A program made the position numbers and the translations under genes. Positions 9,929 to 19,415 of a stretch of 30,948 nt of DNA are shown here, piece by piece; within the stretch, counting starts at the first letter, position 1, and every line of letters starts with the position of its first letter. The notes under the pieces were generated by a model. That model did not search any database, was not told the DNA's origin, and was given only the letters and a program-made list of their open reading frames with translations. The stretch covers positions 2,206,061 through 2,237,008 of the forward strand of contig BFEA01000219.1 in NCBI GenBank assembly GCA_003427395.1, read 5' to 3'. The stretch is from Chara braunii. Its lineage: Eukaryota > Streptophyta > Charophyceae > Charales > Characeae.

Positions 9929-10673
9929 AGTCAACCAATCTTATGGAACCTGCCTGACTCAGCCATTGAGTATACACGAACAGGTTGCACAACTACTTCT
10001 CTCTTTCTTTTGGGCATATGACTAAGCCGTTCATCTTATGACAAGGCTCAGCCGCCCCGAACTGTTTAATATCTAAATTATATATACCTCTCTGAGCTTG
10101 GTTTTCAAAAGTTGGGCATAGGACTGAGCCGTTAATCTTGAAACATGGTTCAGCCTGCCCAAGGTTACCTTCAATTATACTCTTAGTTATACTTTCTTCA
10201 TTTCATGATAAGTTGTAGCCAGGTCGTCCAATCTTATGGAACCCATGCCTGACTAGCCTCTTCATAAATAGGTTAGTATAAAATATAGTCAAAATATAAC
10301 CTTTGGGTTCCAGCATTTGCGAGGCATTGGGCCAGACCGTCCAATCTTATGGAACATATCTGGTCCTCTGCCAGGTTCGTTTCTCTCTGATCCCACTGTG
10401 TGCGGCATGAGTCCAAGGTTGTCCAATCTTATGGATTTGCTCATGCCTCCTCGATCAAAATCAAAAGAAACAGAACAAACCCCAATCAAACATGGCAACC
10501 AAACCCTCCAATCTTATGGTCCAGGTTTGGCCCCTGAAAAGTCAGCCACAGTCAAACCCTCATAATTCAGAGCAATCAGACGTCCAATCTTATGGAACTG
10601 GTCTGACTCTTCATGCAATTCAAAAATAAAACACATCGGTCAGACTGTCCAATCTTATGGAACTGGTCTGACC
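9929..10673. repeat. Array of nine hairpins with a conserved apex and variable self-complementary stems
   Basis: The 12-mer CCAATCTTATGG occurs at 9935, 10228, 10341, 10423, 10508, 10584 and 10649, usually inside GTCCAATCTTATGGAAC. Diverged apices lie at 10033 (ATCTTATG) and 10134 (AATCTTG). Each is flanked by arms that pair: 9929-9933/9955-9959 AGTCA; 10012-10015/10054-10057 plus 10025-10028/10045-10048; 10112-10118/10156-10162 TTGGGCA plus 10124-10130/10147-10153; 10216-10224/10247-10255; 10329-10336/10359-10366; 10404-10411/10440-10447 GGCATGAG; 10499-10505/10524-10530 CCAAACC; 10576-10581/10601-10606 TCAGAC; 10638-10645/10666-10673 GGTCAGAC. CCA and TGG plus GT and AC can extend the stem to a hexaloop ATCTTA. 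Units are 62-113 bases apart. No function is known to me. Confidence 0.8.
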
Positions 10674-10928
10674 CCACAGGACCCTGCCAACCTCAAGCAG
10701 AACCACCTTCCACCCACCCTTCCCCAGATGCACCCCTTTGTGTTCACAATCTTCGTTCAGGCAATCAGTAAAACTGAAACTGAAATCGCACGCTCATTCC
10801 TTTACTTAGTCTGACTTATGTCCCGAAAGTCGAGCTAAAGTCAAAGTAGGAGTAGATGCAACACACTCAGCCAACCATAGAAAGATGTACAGATAGGGGT
10901 TACCCTTGGGTATATAACGGGGGAATCA
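10674..10928. other. Spacer between hairpin array and downstream open frame
   Basis: No gene is seen. A TATATAA string lies at 10911-10917, only 12 bases before the ATG at 10929, too close to act as that frame's TATA box in the usual way. Confidence 0.3.
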
Positions 10929-11501
10929 GTGGTTACCTCTCAGTTCCCTGCCTCCAGAACTCCTCCTGAGTTCCGACAGAGCTTCCGCAATCGGTGGGGC
11001 GAACCTCCCACAAAGGCGTTGGCGCGGATTACGGGTTGCAATCCCGCCTGCCGCCTTCCTCTCCGAACCGACAGACTAGGCTTAGAGGAAGAAGGGCAGG
11101 AAGAAACGGGTTTGAGACTCTCAGATCCAAGAGAGGTGCACTCAGACTCGCAAGAGAGGGCCTTCAAATCTTCAGCGCCTAAGGGCCCCGCAATGGCAGC
11201 CAGAATCGCAGCAGCCCGGTCGGAACCCAACCCAACTTCCCTGACGAACTTCCAGATCGCAGCAATGACTCCCCTTCGCCACCGCTCCACCACATTACAT
11301 TCTCCCTCAGCAAACGCAACGCTGCAATCATATAACCCTCAAAAGGCTACAGTCGAGATAGTGCAGCAGCCCGCAACTGCCTGTAACGATCAAGGGCAGT
11401 CTGCAGCAAGACACAGCGTGCCCAACACCTTATTAGTTGAGGCAACTTTGGGAACCTGCAGCAATGCTCAACACAACGGTAGGCTCCTCCTTAGGCGGTA
11501 G
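10929..11501 (+). CDS. Uncertain 190-residue ORF next to the hairpin array
   Basis: The plus strand is open for 190 codons from the ATG at 10929 to the stop at 11501. The predicted product is Ser/Thr/Pro/Arg/Gln-rich with a short Ala-Arg segment (AMAARIAAARSEP) near residue 88 and no recognisable domain, membrane helix or Cys/His cluster. The minus strand is also open over 10940-11293, which weakens the coding case. It starts about 255 bases after the last hairpin and ends 31 bases before the assembly gap, so any continuation is lost. It could be the start of a gag-like gene on the plus strand or non-coding GC-rich DNA. Confidence 0.25.
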   Translation: MVTSQFPASRTPPEFRQSFRNRWGEPPTKALARITGCNPACRLPLRTDRLGLEEEGQEETGLRLSDPREVHSDSQERAFKSSAPKGPAMAARIAAARSEPNPTSLTNFQIAAMTPLRHRSTTLHSPSANATLQSYNPQKATVEIVQQPATACNDQGQSAARHSVPNTLLVEATLGTCSNAQHNGRLLLRR

Positions 11502-11532
11502 CGACGGGACTACGGGTCACACAACGACCACC

Positions 11533-12257
11533 NNNNNNNNNNNNNNNNNNNNNNNNNNNNNNNNNNNNNNNNNNNNNNNNNNNNNNNNNNNNNNNNNNNN
11601 NNNNNNNNNNNNNNNNNNNNNNNNNNNNNNNNNNNNNNNNNNNNNNNNNNNNNNNNNNNNNNNNNNNNNNNNNNNNNNNNNNNNNNNNNNNNNNNNNNNN
11701 NNNNNNNNNNNNNNNNNNNNNNNNNNNNNNNNNNNNNNNNNNNNNNNNNNNNNNNNNNNNNNNNNNNNNNNNNNNNNNNNNNNNNNNNNNNNNNNNNNNN
11801 NNNNNNNNNNNNNNNNNNNNNNNNNNNNNNNNNNNNNNNNNNNNNNNNNNNNNNNNNNNNNNNNNNNNNNNNNNNNNNNNNNNNNNNNNNNNNNNNNNNN
11901 NNNNNNNNNNNNNNNNNNNNNNNNNNNNNNNNNNNNNNNNNNNNNNNNNNNNNNNNNNNNNNNNNNNNNNNNNNNNNNNNNNNNNNNNNNNNNNNNNNNN
12001 NNNNNNNNNNNNNNNNNNNNNNNNNNNNNNNNNNNNNNNNNNNNNNNNNNNNNNNNNNNNNNNNNNNNNNNNNNNNNNNNNNNNNNNNNNNNNNNNNNNN
12101 NNNNNNNNNNNNNNNNNNNNNNNNNNNNNNNNNNNNNNNNNNNNNNNNNNNNNNNNNNNNNNNNNNNNNNNNNNNNNNNNNNNNNNNNNNNNNNNNNNNN
12201 NNNNNNNNNNNNNNNNNNNNNNNNNNNNNNNNNNNNNNNNNNNNNNNNNNNNNNNNN
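11533..12257. other. Assembly gap (725 N)
   Basis: An unbroken run of N. Sequence resumes at 12258 with exactly the base string that opens the window at position 1, so the gap ends inside the right terminal repeat and hides that repeat's left end. The one long frame spanning the gap is an artefact. Confidence 0.99.
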
Positions 12258-14587
12258 CTACAAGACCATGAAGCTCACGATACGAACACCGCGAAGGGCA
12301 TAACTGGGGTAAAAGTCATTGGGGCAAGCGGCTTAATCACCATACCACCACGGCAAAGATATGCCGAGCGTTTAGGCTGGCTCGATCAGCATAACGAGCA
12401 CCAACGGAAAGACAACCTTCAACGGGCAAGCGACCACGTGCGGAAAGCTGACAAGCAGAGGGAAGGCAGCACCTTGCGGAACTAAGGTCGTGATAGCGGA
12501 GATGAGCACCGCGTCGGCCAACAGGTAAGTCTCCAAGCCCGCGGCTCACCCCCATCCCAGCTGGCTTCGTTAGCCCGAGCAAAAAACGAAATGAATCTTT
12601 CCCTACAACGAGGGAAGATACATAACCATATTTTCGGACAAAGAACTCCCGTTGCTATGGCGCAGCCCCTACATCCTGTGCCTCTCAAACTAAACCTCTA
12701 CTGCCAAATCCAACACCGCCATCACGCTCGCGTCGCCTAAAAACCCCGAAATTGAACCTTTGCTCGCTCGTTTTCACTTAGAAACGGGCGAGATGTGCGA
12801 CTCTCATCCCCTCCCTTCTTTGCTGCCTCCGACTATGTCCGCGCAGCTCCCTTTTCACTAACCTTCTAACCTACTAACCTTTGCCTAAATCTAACAGTAC
12901 ATTTGAAGTCGCCACACTTAAAAACCGCCGATCCGATCCCTCCCTCGCCCGATTCCGTTCGGGACCGAGCCCATTTTACTTCTTCCCCGTCCTCCTCCCG
13001 CCACGACTCTGCGCACTGACTTTCTCTAACAACTCCCATATCACTAACTCTTCTCCAAAACTAACATCACCAACTGACCCGCCGCATCTGGAAACCCCCA
13101 AACCCATCCTCCCCTTACCCGAAACGGTGGAGTATTGCTCGAGTTATCTCCCTCTTGCTGCGCCTCGGTCATTTCTCCGCCATCTCCAACCTTCATCTAC
13201 ATGGACCCGGCACTACTCTGCGGCCAGGTTCGGTCGCTCCTTTTCCTTCCTCGTTGCGCCCAGGCTGTCGCCCGCCTCCCCCGACTCTACTTTGGCACGC
13301 ACCCGGCTTCTGCTGCGCTACCCTGCTGCCGGTTTCTGCAACCTACGCTCCAAGGGTTGTCCGCGGGCAAGCTTAGTGACCCGCCACTTCGCCTCACCCT
13401 CAATGCCCCGCCTTGCTCCTCATGCCTAGTGCCCGTGGCCCCTCCGCTTCCCTGCGTGCGTTGACGGAGGCCGCCCGACGGGTCCTGTTGTGCGGAAGGG
13501 AGCCAGCCACTACCTGGCTCGTACGGTCTTTCACCCCCTATCTCCCGAGTCCGACTCTGTTCAGCAGGCTACCGCCACCGCCTCTTCCACACGTCCTTAC
13601 CTATGTGGAGCGCTGCCCCCTCGGGTCCCCGGCGGCCAAAATCTCTCCCTAAGACAAGTGGCCGCGGAATTAGGGGCTCGGCCCGCTGCCAAGCCTAAGC
13701 GTGCCTCTGTGGACTGGGCGCGGTACGCCCTTCCCCGGTAGCATCAAATACTCAGAAGAGCACCTTGAGACCAAAGAAAAGCGTGGTCTCATGTGGCTGG
13801 CCCTCGCAGTCTGCGGTCTGCCCCGGTGCATGGCCCGCCCCCTCTCTCGTCCCAACGGGCACACTCACACTTAGGGTACTCTTAACAAATCCTGGGCGAC
13901 TGACAATGGCGAGTAGTAGGCTTTTTATTTTATTCTATTTCTATTTTGGCAAATTGTAATCGTCGGTATATGGCGACTCGAGGAAAAGGAACCCACTAGT
14001 ACCACACCTACGCCGCCGACGGCAAGACTAGGGGAAGTAGATAGCCCCTCTGCGCCCTTCGCGCCACTCTGATATTCCCACATTGTCATCGTTCGTCCTC
14101 GATCCCAGAATCTCCCTGATAAAAGTCCAACGCCGTAACTAATAGCGCTAGGCCCAAGCCTGGGTCTAGCGTCGGCGGGCGCCCAAATAAACAGACATTG
14201 CGCGACGCGCCAAGCTACCAAGACGCCTTCAGAAGTCACTTGGTTGTCGATGCCGCCCTCCGCCCACACGCGGAGGCCTCGGTCAAACGTACCAATAAAA
14301 CGAAGACATCCTTAATTCCTGCTTAATCAGAAATAAATAAATAATAATAATATCACTAACAAAACGACCGAAGTCCGTGCCGGCTTTATGATCAAAAAAC
14401 AGAAAAGAATCACGTGCGCCCTAAACCTGCGCGCCCACGCACTCTCTATTATACTCAACCATCCAGTCAACGTAAGTCACAGACGCAGCCGCGCCTAGCG
14501 CGGTATACTTAAACTTAAAACCAAGACTATTTCCTGTCACTTGCAAAAACCGGGGCAGATACCCTTATAAGGGTATTCGCGTCGACA
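12258..14587. repeat. Right terminal direct repeat (LTR-like) of the giant element
   Basis: This is the second copy of 1-2682, shorter by about 358 bases through loss of two ~179-bp units near 12970. It ends in GACA at 14587. The next base, 14588, begins a LINE reading frame that runs on in one phase, so this is a true outer boundary. Five bases of flank here are CCGCT; a matching target-site duplication would lie left of the window. Open frames such as 13135-13464 do not stay in phase with those of the left copy, arguing against a repeat-encoded protein. The left end is inside the gap. Confidence 0.78.
14559..14576. promoter_or_regulatory. 18-bp perfect palindrome next to the repeat terminus
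   Basis: ATACCCTTATAAGGGTAT is its own reverse complement and ends 11 bases before the outer edge at 14587. The left copy has a slightly broken version at about 2654-2671. Position at the element end suggests a terminal recognition or structural site; this is inference. Confidence 0.4.
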
Positions 14588-16173
14588 CCGCTGACATGGC
14601 TGGAGGATCGCTTCTGGACAGTTCCACACAAACTCCCACAAGTTAGGGACAGGCCGGAGGGAGGGGCTCAATCGATGGATACATTCTGGCCATCCTTGCT
14701 GCAAACCTAGCATAATCTCCCGCTCTCAGACAAGAACCACCCCAACCGTTGGGAGGAGGTCCACCGACAACCTCTCTTGGGGAACAGGTGGATAACGGAC
14801 ACGAGGGGCTGCATTATGAAGAGTTCAGCCCTGCCCCGGAAAAGTTGGGTTAGACATGGCATCCTTAGGGTAAGGGATCTCTAGGACCATGATAGACACG
14901 ATTGGAAAACAAAGGAACAGATGCGAACATCCTTAAAGTATTGTCACTGTTTGGAAGAACTCTTTGAGAGTCTCATTGAAGTCATCCCACTGGAATGGTA
15001 CCGGATCCTCAAACATTACCCTACCTTGAGAATAAGGGATTGGGTGGCATGCACAGGGTTCCTGTTCAGGATCGGTCAGCTTCACATGGTCTCACCCCAA
15101 CTAGTCCTGGTTGAACATCACACCATCACCAAAAANGGCACCCTCCAAGGGAGTAGAGCACCTTTCAGATGGACAAATAAAGAGGCAGTGTATCGGGTAA
15201 GGGTCTTAGAAGAGAAAGGACAAAGGGTGGCGTACCAGCCAGATAAACCAATCCAAAACTTGACCGTTGATCCGATGGAATGGACTTGGCTGCCTCCCCA
15301 AAAGAGGGGAACCCCCAAGGTAAGCCATATTAGCCTGCACCAATTAACAGTCAAATCCGCCTACAAAATGCTTAGACCTAAGCGGTATCTGAAGGATTTG
15401 ATCAACGATAGATGGGCTAGGCAGCTGAATGTGGACCGATCCCTCTTATCGCCAATCCAATGGTTCAAGGAACAAAAATCCAAACCCATGAAAATCACTT
15501 CCCTTCAGTGGCAAATAGCACTTCGATGTCTGCCAACCAATAATTGGTTGGCTGACCGCACAACCCTCGAACAAAAAGGAATGTTACTCCCTTGGTGTCA
15601 ACGGTGCCAAAGTGTCTTTCCCCCCCACAAAAAGGCGGAGACCATTGAGCACATCTTCATGCAATGCCCGATTGCTCAATTCATATGGAGATGGTGGGAC
15701 CGTGTATGGTGGAAGATGAAACCAGACTCTCCCTGGCCCTGGTCATGGCAGGCCATATTGGCTGGGCATTGGCCGCTGGCAAAACAGCCTCGACCTTCGT
15801 AGGGAATACGTACCGAATGGGAAGGAGAGTAGTGATTTTGGCTCTTTGGTGACATAGGTGCACCGTGGCCATAGAGAGGGTGCGGGTGGAAGGGGCGGAA
15901 GTTCTAGAACAGATTCAGCAGCAGATTCACCTTGAGCTTACGCAGAGATGGTTGGACACAAGATCTCAATTAGACCTTTTCAAACAAATTGGAGATGTTA
16001 GGAGAGGGATAACGACTTTTTGCACAGACTGGGTGGAGGGAGAAAGAGGAGGATGGATTGCAAAAATTGAATGGAGTGGGGATAGGGGAGTTGGGTCATA
16101 TGATTTGAAGCAAATAAGAGACTATCGTCTAATTTTTAAGGACTCGACTGACATAGAGCCCTCCTTCCCTTGA
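14588..16173 (+). pseudogene. LINE (non-LTR retrotransposon) ORF2, C-terminal part, broken
   Basis: From 14588 the frame reads LINE RT C-terminal sequence. It carries stops at 14708 and 14882, and is then open from 14921 to 15802 (one N at 15136). Diagnostic is the zf-RVT region: LTVKSAYKML near 15345, a K-x-x-x-LQWQIALRCLPTNNW segment near 15490-15550, a CQRC pair at 15596-15607 and EHIFMQCP at about 15648-15670. After 15802 the homologous reading moves to another frame, with a TGA at 15850-15852, and continues 15865-16173 to the end of the protein. The 5' part, including the endonuclease and most RT motifs, is missing because the giant element is inserted at 14587/14588; it should lie left of the window. 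It is dead in its present form. Confidence 0.85.
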
Positions 16174-16885
16174 CTTCCTCCCTCGGATTTTCCGGACCCC
16201 CTTCCTCCTCATGCCCTATCTCTTACAGAGATTCTGTCTTTAGCATATTACTTTCCTTTGCAAACCTCACAGGCTTTCACAAAGCGGAACACCTCTCTGG
16301 AGCCCCTTGGGGAGGACCCTGCCAATGCCTTTTTTTATTCTTCTTTTTGTTGAGGTACAATGCTGACCTTTTGAGTATTCTAAAAGCAACTGAGCATGAG
16401 GGTTCTGAATGCAACTAAGCATGGTTTTGGGGTGAGTTGCTCCCCTGATTAGTATCAGTCCCTGGTATCAGTCCCTAGTTGTCTATCTGACGCCCTTCTG
16501 ATAAGGGTGAAGTGATACAAAAGAGATTGGCTGCCCTGCATGCTTACACAAAGCTACTTTGTTGGATATTACACAGGACCTGCTCAGTCAATCCCCTGGG
16601 TTTCAGGGCAATCAATGCTGACAGACTCCATAGCCACTATTTTCATAGGGTCTGCTCAGTCAATCCCCTGTTTTGTAGGGTAATCAATGCTTGCAGATCT
16701 CACAAGTCAATGTTCTCACCTTCTCAAGGTATTTTTCATTCAAGGGACGTTGGACCCATTTTCCAGCAGGTGACGCTCCTCACTAATAGATGGAGCCTCT
16801 CCCCAGGTGTTAGTTGTGTTTACTCTTACCAGCGGCACTAACATTGGTGGGGGTGCGTTGAAAAAAAAAAAAAAAAAAAAAAAAA
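16174..16885 (+). mobile_element. LINE 3' UTR and poly(A) tail
   Basis: A non-coding tail of about 690 bases follows the LINE ORF and ends in 25 A at 16861-16885, as expected for target-primed reverse transcription. Inside are two near copies of CTGCTCAGTCAATCCCCTG (about 16579 and 16652) in an imperfect repeat of about 73 bases. Right of the A run, gypsy integrase sequence on the minus strand begins abruptly, so this marks the insertion point. Confidence 0.75.
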
Positions 16886-17194
16886 CATGGTCAACCTGGT
16901 CCCATAGACTTCCGTCAACTTCTGCCATTGTAGACTGGTGAACTGAACATCTCTGTCAGATACGATGGTTTTGGAAAATTCATTCTCAGAGACCCATCGC
17001 ATTTGAAATTTTTGAATGACTAGTTCGGTTCTAACTTCAGCAGGCAAAGGAATGAACATAGCATACTTAGAGAATCTATCGACGATGACCATTACCTGAC
17101 TGTTGTCGTTTCGACTCTTAGTGAACCTCATAAAGTCAATTGAAATAGACTCACCTGTCTCACTTAGAATTGGCAGCGGTCTCAATAGTCTCAT
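16886..17194 (-). pseudogene. Ty3/gypsy integrase catalytic core, truncated by the LINE insertion
   Basis: The minus-strand frame contains SISIDFMRF (first catalytic Asp), VMVIVDRFSKYAMFIP, and IVSDRDVQFTS (second Asp), followed by LQWQKL and YGTRLTM. It then runs into the poly(T) complement of the LINE A tail at 16885. The third catalytic residue (Glu) and the C-terminal domain are therefore separated and must lie left of the window. Family knowledge: this is the rve domain that joins element ends to target DNA. The disruption makes it inactive. Confidence 0.88.
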
Positions 17195-17455
17195 CGGATT
17201 CTCATGTGAGGGTTTGTTCCTCTAAGAGACAAGACAAGTCCGCACATATGTTAGTACATCTTCCTTCATTCCTTTCCATTCAAAATGTTCACGTACATCG
17301 GCATACGTCTTCTTAAAACCAAAGTGACATTCTGCATCATGGCATTCCCCAATAATTTTACTCTTGATTGATTCTAGGTGAGGAACACACAATCTTTCTT
17401 CGATTTTATCCAGCAAGAAGAATAAGTCATCAGTCATTAGATATTCCAGAAACAA
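17195..17455 (-). pseudogene. Ty3/gypsy integrase N-terminal zinc-binding (H2C2) domain
   Basis: The minus frame carries the HHCC layout: ECHDAECHFGF (His pair region), VREHFEWKGMKEDV and YVRTCLVS followed directly by a stop at 17222-17224. In the family the last pair is C-L-V-C-Q. Here the second Cys is Ser and the Gln codon position is TAG, two point changes that break zinc binding and reading. Beyond the stop the same frame continues into the integrase core. Confidence 0.85.
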
Positions 17456-17636
17456 CTAAGGGTTCTTTCGTAGAGTCTCAATGATAGGACCCCAAATAGG
17501 ATCATTCTCGTAAATATGTTCTTTCAGTTCATTCCCGATATCGAGATAGGAGACAATGGTTCCAAAGAAATCAGCACGCTTGGAGAAAGCATCCACAACC
17601 ACGTTAGACTTACCTTGATGGTTTTCACCTCAAAGT
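17456..17636 (-). pseudogene. Decayed RNase H to integrase linker
   Basis: This lies between recognisable RNase H and integrase sequence of the same element. It has no long open frame but is presumably its decayed linker, judged by position only. Confidence 0.4.
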
Positions 17637-18075
17637 CAAATATGTCAAGGAAAGCGAACCACCTTCCCAACTTGTCGGATAGCTTAGACTGAGTCTTGAT
17701 CTACTTCAAAGTAGAGTGATCAGAGTAGACAGCGAAATGCCTCTCTAACAAGTAGTGCTTCCAGGTATCGAGTGCAGCAACTAAGGCATACAGTTCCCTT
17801 TCATAGGTGGAGTTAGCCACTTTTTCTCACGAGAGTCTTCTGGACATAAACTCAATAGGTTTATGTTCTTTACCGTCATCCTGCTGTAGCACAGCCTCAA
17901 TCCCATAATGACTTGCGCCAGTCGTAACAATGAAAGGAAGAGAAGGGTCAGCAATCTTTAGGACAGGGTAGTAAGTCAAAACATGCTTTAACCTTTTAAA
18001 TGATGACTCACAATTTTTGTCCCACAACCAAGGTTTTTCCTTTTTCAGCAGTCTTCTCATAGGAGCAACTATCAA
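17637..18075 (-). pseudogene. Ty3/gypsy RNase H domain, broken
   Basis: The open part (18075-17827) runs from the RT connection into PFIVTTGASHYGIEAVLQQ and KPIEFMSRRLS. The family has Asp where this copy has Gly in TTGAS, so the first catalytic acid of RNase H is lost. Further left the translation gives STYERELYALVAALDTWKHY and VYSDHSTLK without a usable start, then a stop. The module degrades the RNA strand of the hybrid during reverse transcription. It is one piece of the minus-strand gypsy polyprotein between RT and integrase. Confidence 0.85.
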
Positions 18076-18797
18076 GGAGAAGTTTCTGATGAACTTCCTA
18101 TAGTAGCTAGCAAGTCCTATGAAAGATCTTAGTTCAGTTATGGTCTTAGGTGGTTGTCAATCTCTAATTGCTGTAATTTTTTTTTCTTCAGGCCTTAATC
18201 CTTCTTTGTTCACTATATGCGATAAGTACAAGACTTCAGACTTAGCAAACTCAGACTTCTTCGGATTCAGTTTGAAGTTGCCCTCGCGCAACTTTGGCAA
18301 GACCATTCGTAGATGTTTCTCGTGATCTTCCAGTGTCTTACTGTACACTATAATGTCGTCGAGATAGACTACTACGAATTGATTGAGCCATTATCGGAAC
18401 AACTCGTTCATGGACCTTTGGAATGTTGCAGGTGATTGGTTAAACCGAAAGGCATAACCACGAACTCGTAGTGATCATACCTCGTTCGGAATGTCGTTTT
18501 ATGTTAATCCTCAGGAGTCACCTCGATCTGGTGGTACCCTGACTTTAGATCAATCTTACTAAAGTATTCGCACCCCTGCAACTGATCCAATAGATCATCA
18601 ATGCGCAGAAGAGGCTCCGCATTTTTTACAGTGACGGAGTTCGACCCACGATAATTTATACATAGACGAAGTTCACCTTCCTTTTTTGGCATGAATAAGA
18701 CAGGAGCACCATAAGGAGATGAGGTAGGGCGAATTCATCCCTTGTCAGTAAGCTTTTGCAACTGCTTTCGAAGTTCCTCAAGTTCCCTATGAGACAT
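18076..18797 (-). pseudogene. Ty3/gypsy reverse transcriptase domain, broken
   Basis: RT motifs appear in order on the minus strand: [21 protein letters not shown] with N-S-V-T-V (about 18715-18620), [13 protein letters not shown] (about 18555-18510), a degraded F-V-V-M-P-F-G-L segment near 18450, VVVYLDDIIVYSKTL with YLDD encoded at 18355-18366, and LNPKKSEFAKSEVLYLSHIV (about 18275-18215). Catalytic YLDD is intact. Frameshifts near 18500 and 18400 and a stop near 18109-18120 split it into pieces. Motif spacing and the [10 protein letters not shown]-type block are typical of Ty3/gypsy rather than copia. Confidence 0.92.
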
Positions 18798-19415
18798 TCA
18801 GTAAATGGGACCCTTGGGAATCTTGCTTCTAGGAATGATTTTGATTGTGTGCTTAATAGCATGCTCTGTGATTCTCGTCGGCTCAGTTTGCAAGTACTTG
18901 TATTCGTCGATAAGTTTTTCGATAGAAGATTGATAGGGTGAGGAACACTGACCGACTCGTTTAACAAGTACCATCATCACCTCCTGATCCAACTTATTTT
19001 TCACTACCATCGATCGGAAAGTTTGGTAACTCATACAGCAGAAAGACATCGTAGAATTAGAGTCAGACTTATGATACAACTTTATATCACGCAATTCGGA
19101 CTTCTCGTTCTTGAGTTTGACAATTTTATCTTTGAACCTTACCTCTCGGCCAGCTTCATCATGATAATCCATTCTCATAATCATGTCGAATGGTAGGTTC
19201 TTTTCTATTAGGAAGGATATCTCATGTGATCTCATATTTCCTTCCTTAGTTTTTAAGTAACACTTGACACGATCGAGGTATTGAGAGACATTTATCATGT
19301 TTTTGTCAGTCAGTATAGACATAATAGGTCGAGGTAAGTCTTTTACCTTCATTCACAGGTACAATTTATGAATTGCCTTCTCAGAGATATAAGACTGCTT
19401 CGATCACGGATCTAA
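18798..19415 (-). pseudogene. Retropepsin-like protease remnant and linker to RT
   Basis: The preceding frame ends at RVGALLDP followed by TGA (19404-19406), where a DxG-type aspartic protease site is expected. Downstream SYISEKAIHKLYL and a further stop lead into the open frame 19352-18798 (184 residues), which carries LPFDMIMRMDYHDE, a retropepsin-like C-terminal pattern, and LIDEY followed by TEPTRITEHAIKHTIKI, the usual lead-in to gypsy RT. The stop inside the active-site loop makes the protease dead. Confidence 0.7.

Noticed and set aside
10317-10565. 82-codon plus-strand ORF inside the hairpin array
   Set aside because: The hairpins explain the sequence constraint, and the apex falls in different frames from unit to unit.
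9929-10673. CRISPR array
   Set aside because: The conserved part is the loop, the flanks are inverted repeats rather than unique spacers, spacing is irregular, and the context is eukaryotic.
11437-12303. 288-codon open frame across the N gap
   Set aside because: Nearly all codons are N, so it is an artefact of the gap.
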